Below are positions 6,193-6,702 of a DNA stretch of 6,702 bases, one piece after another. This DNA is from Candidatus Kapaibacterium sp. (GTDB lineage Bacteria > Bacteroidota > Ignavibacteria > Kapaibacteriales > UBA2268): positions 1 through 6,702 of the forward strand of contig JAUQWR010000856.1 of NCBI GenBank assembly GCA_030835065.1, read 5' to 3'. Made by a program: the position numbers and the translations under genes. The notes beneath the pieces are model-generated. The model did no database searches, had not been told where the DNA came from, and worked only from the letters and a program-made list of their open reading frames with translations. The first letter of the stretch is position 1. Each line of letters begins with the position of its first letter.

Positions 6193-6564
6193 TTATTCAT
6201 CTCCAATATATTTGGCAACTTCATATTGTATCCTTTTGGTATTGAAAGGTTTAATCAAATATGAATTTGCACCGGCATCCATACCTTCTTTTATATCTTC
6301 GTCTTTAGACAAAGAAGAAAGAATAATTATGGGCAACTCCTTGTACTCTTGATCTTGCCTAATTGTTCTTATCAGACGCAATCCATCTATATTAGGCATA
6401 TTAAGATCAGTAATAAGTAAATCAATTTTTTCTTTAGGAAGTCTTTCCATAGCTTCCATACCATCTTGAGTAGCAATAACTCTATATCCTTTGATTTTTA
6501 AAGCCAAAGTAATAAATTTTCTTACAGATGCTGAATCTTCAGCTACTAATATTGTTTTAGCCAT
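6193..6564 (-). CDS. Stand-alone CheY-like response regulator receiver
   Basis: A 123-residue receiver domain with no DNA-binding or enzymatic output. Acidic residues are E9/D10 in LVAEDSASVRKF, the phosphoacceptor is D53 in TDLNMPNIDGL, the switch hydroxyl residue is S83 in IILSS, the aromatic is Y102, and the lysine is K105 in YLIKPF. All phosphorylation residues are intact. Compared with the CheY gene 27 bases downstream it has E-D rather than D-D at the acidic pair and Ser rather than Thr at the switch position, and it is clearly divergent elsewhere. It could be a second CheY, a phosphate sink, or a regulator in a parallel pathway; sequence alone does not decide. It starts 18 bases after cheR. 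The binding site is weak (GAG some eight bases before the ATG). Confidence 0.9.
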   Translation of the reverse strand: MAKTILVAEDSASVRKFITLALKIKGYRVIATQDGMEAMERLPKEKIDLLITDLNMPNIDGLRLIRTIRQDQEYKELPIIILSSLSKDEDIKEGMDAGANSYLIKPFNTKRIQYEVAKYIGDE

Positions 6565-6582
6565 AATTTACTCGTTATTAAA

Positions 6583-6702
6583 TTATTCTTTCTGATAAGC
6601 CATTGCTTTTGGAAGATGCACTAATTTAAATGCCTTCGAAATTCCATGCAATGATTCAGAATATCCAATAAATAAGTATCCACCTTTATTTAATGAATTA
6701 TA
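6583..6702 (-). CDS. cheR: Chemotaxis protein methyltransferase CheR, C-terminal 39 residues
   Basis: CheR methylates glutamates on chemoreceptors with S-adenosylmethionine, giving adaptation. Only the 3' end is in the window: 39 codons and TAA at 6585..6583, with the N terminus beyond the edge. The visible part reads LNKGGYLFIGYSESLHG, then KLVHLPKAMAYQKE at the end. This is the family's C-terminal signature L-x-x-G-G-Y-L-x-x-G-x-S-E-S-L, near the end of the methyltransferase fold, followed by the usual short strand with a final aromatic. Phe-Lys-Leu-Val fits the strand before the C terminus. It heads the visible operon, 18 bases before the receiver gene. The SAM-binding and receptor-binding regions cannot be judged. 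Confidence 0.85.
   Translation of the reverse strand, partial: YNSLNKGGYLFIGYSESLHGISKAFKLVHLPKAMAYQKE

Noticed and set aside
1..6702. CRISPR arrays, insertion sequences or attachment sites
   Set aside because: No regularly spaced direct repeats, transposase-like reading frames or terminal inverted repeats were seen. Although a tmRNA gene is a common integration target, no duplicated 3' end of it is visible in the spacer.

Overview
The window is an AT-rich bacterial fragment. Every gene I can support lies on the minus strand, so transcription runs from high to low coordinates. It has two parts: a chemotaxis operon (about 6702 down to 1666), and a tmRNA gene followed by a poorly coding spacer and a small two-gene unit (about 1617 down to 1).

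Chemotaxis operon, in transcription order: the 3' end of cheR (methyltransferase), a stand-alone CheY-like receiver, a canonical cheY, cheZ (CheY-P phosphatase), cheA (histidine kinase) and a GT4-type glycosyltransferase. Gaps are 10 to 30 bases and no terminator is visible between the genes, so they are probably co-transcribed. The set forms a circuit: CheA phosphorylates the receivers, CheZ dephosphorylates CheY, and CheR adapts the receptors. No cheW, cheB, cheD or receptor gene is in the window; they may lie upstream or elsewhere. The glycosyltransferase at the operon's end is not a chemotaxis enzyme by family. It could modify the flagellum or surface, but nothing in the sequence names its target.

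The tmRNA gene (ssrA) starts 48 bases after the glycosyltransferase stop. It has a complete tRNA-like domain, a 9-residue tag ending in YALAA, and at least two strong internal pairings. It is preceded by an exact TAnnTTTG box, the -7 promoter element known from Bacteroidota and relatives. Low GC, that box and a CheZ-containing flagellar-type chemotaxis system suggest a motile member of the Bacteroidota/Ignavibacteriota (FCB) lineages. This placement is inference.

The 550 bases after the tmRNA hold no convincing gene, only one bulged inverted repeat that could act as a terminator. Beyond lie a small exported protein of unknown function and, one base after its stop, the first 97 codons of another hypothetical protein that runs off the window.

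The most unusual feature is in CheZ. Its tail carries two identical nine-residue copies of a CheY-docking-like peptide (SQDDIDALF), one internal and one at the extreme C terminus, where well-studied CheZ proteins have one. Together with a CheA that seems to lack a classical P2 domain and two adjacent single-domain receivers, this suggests a variant arrangement of CheY docking. I see no wholly new system.
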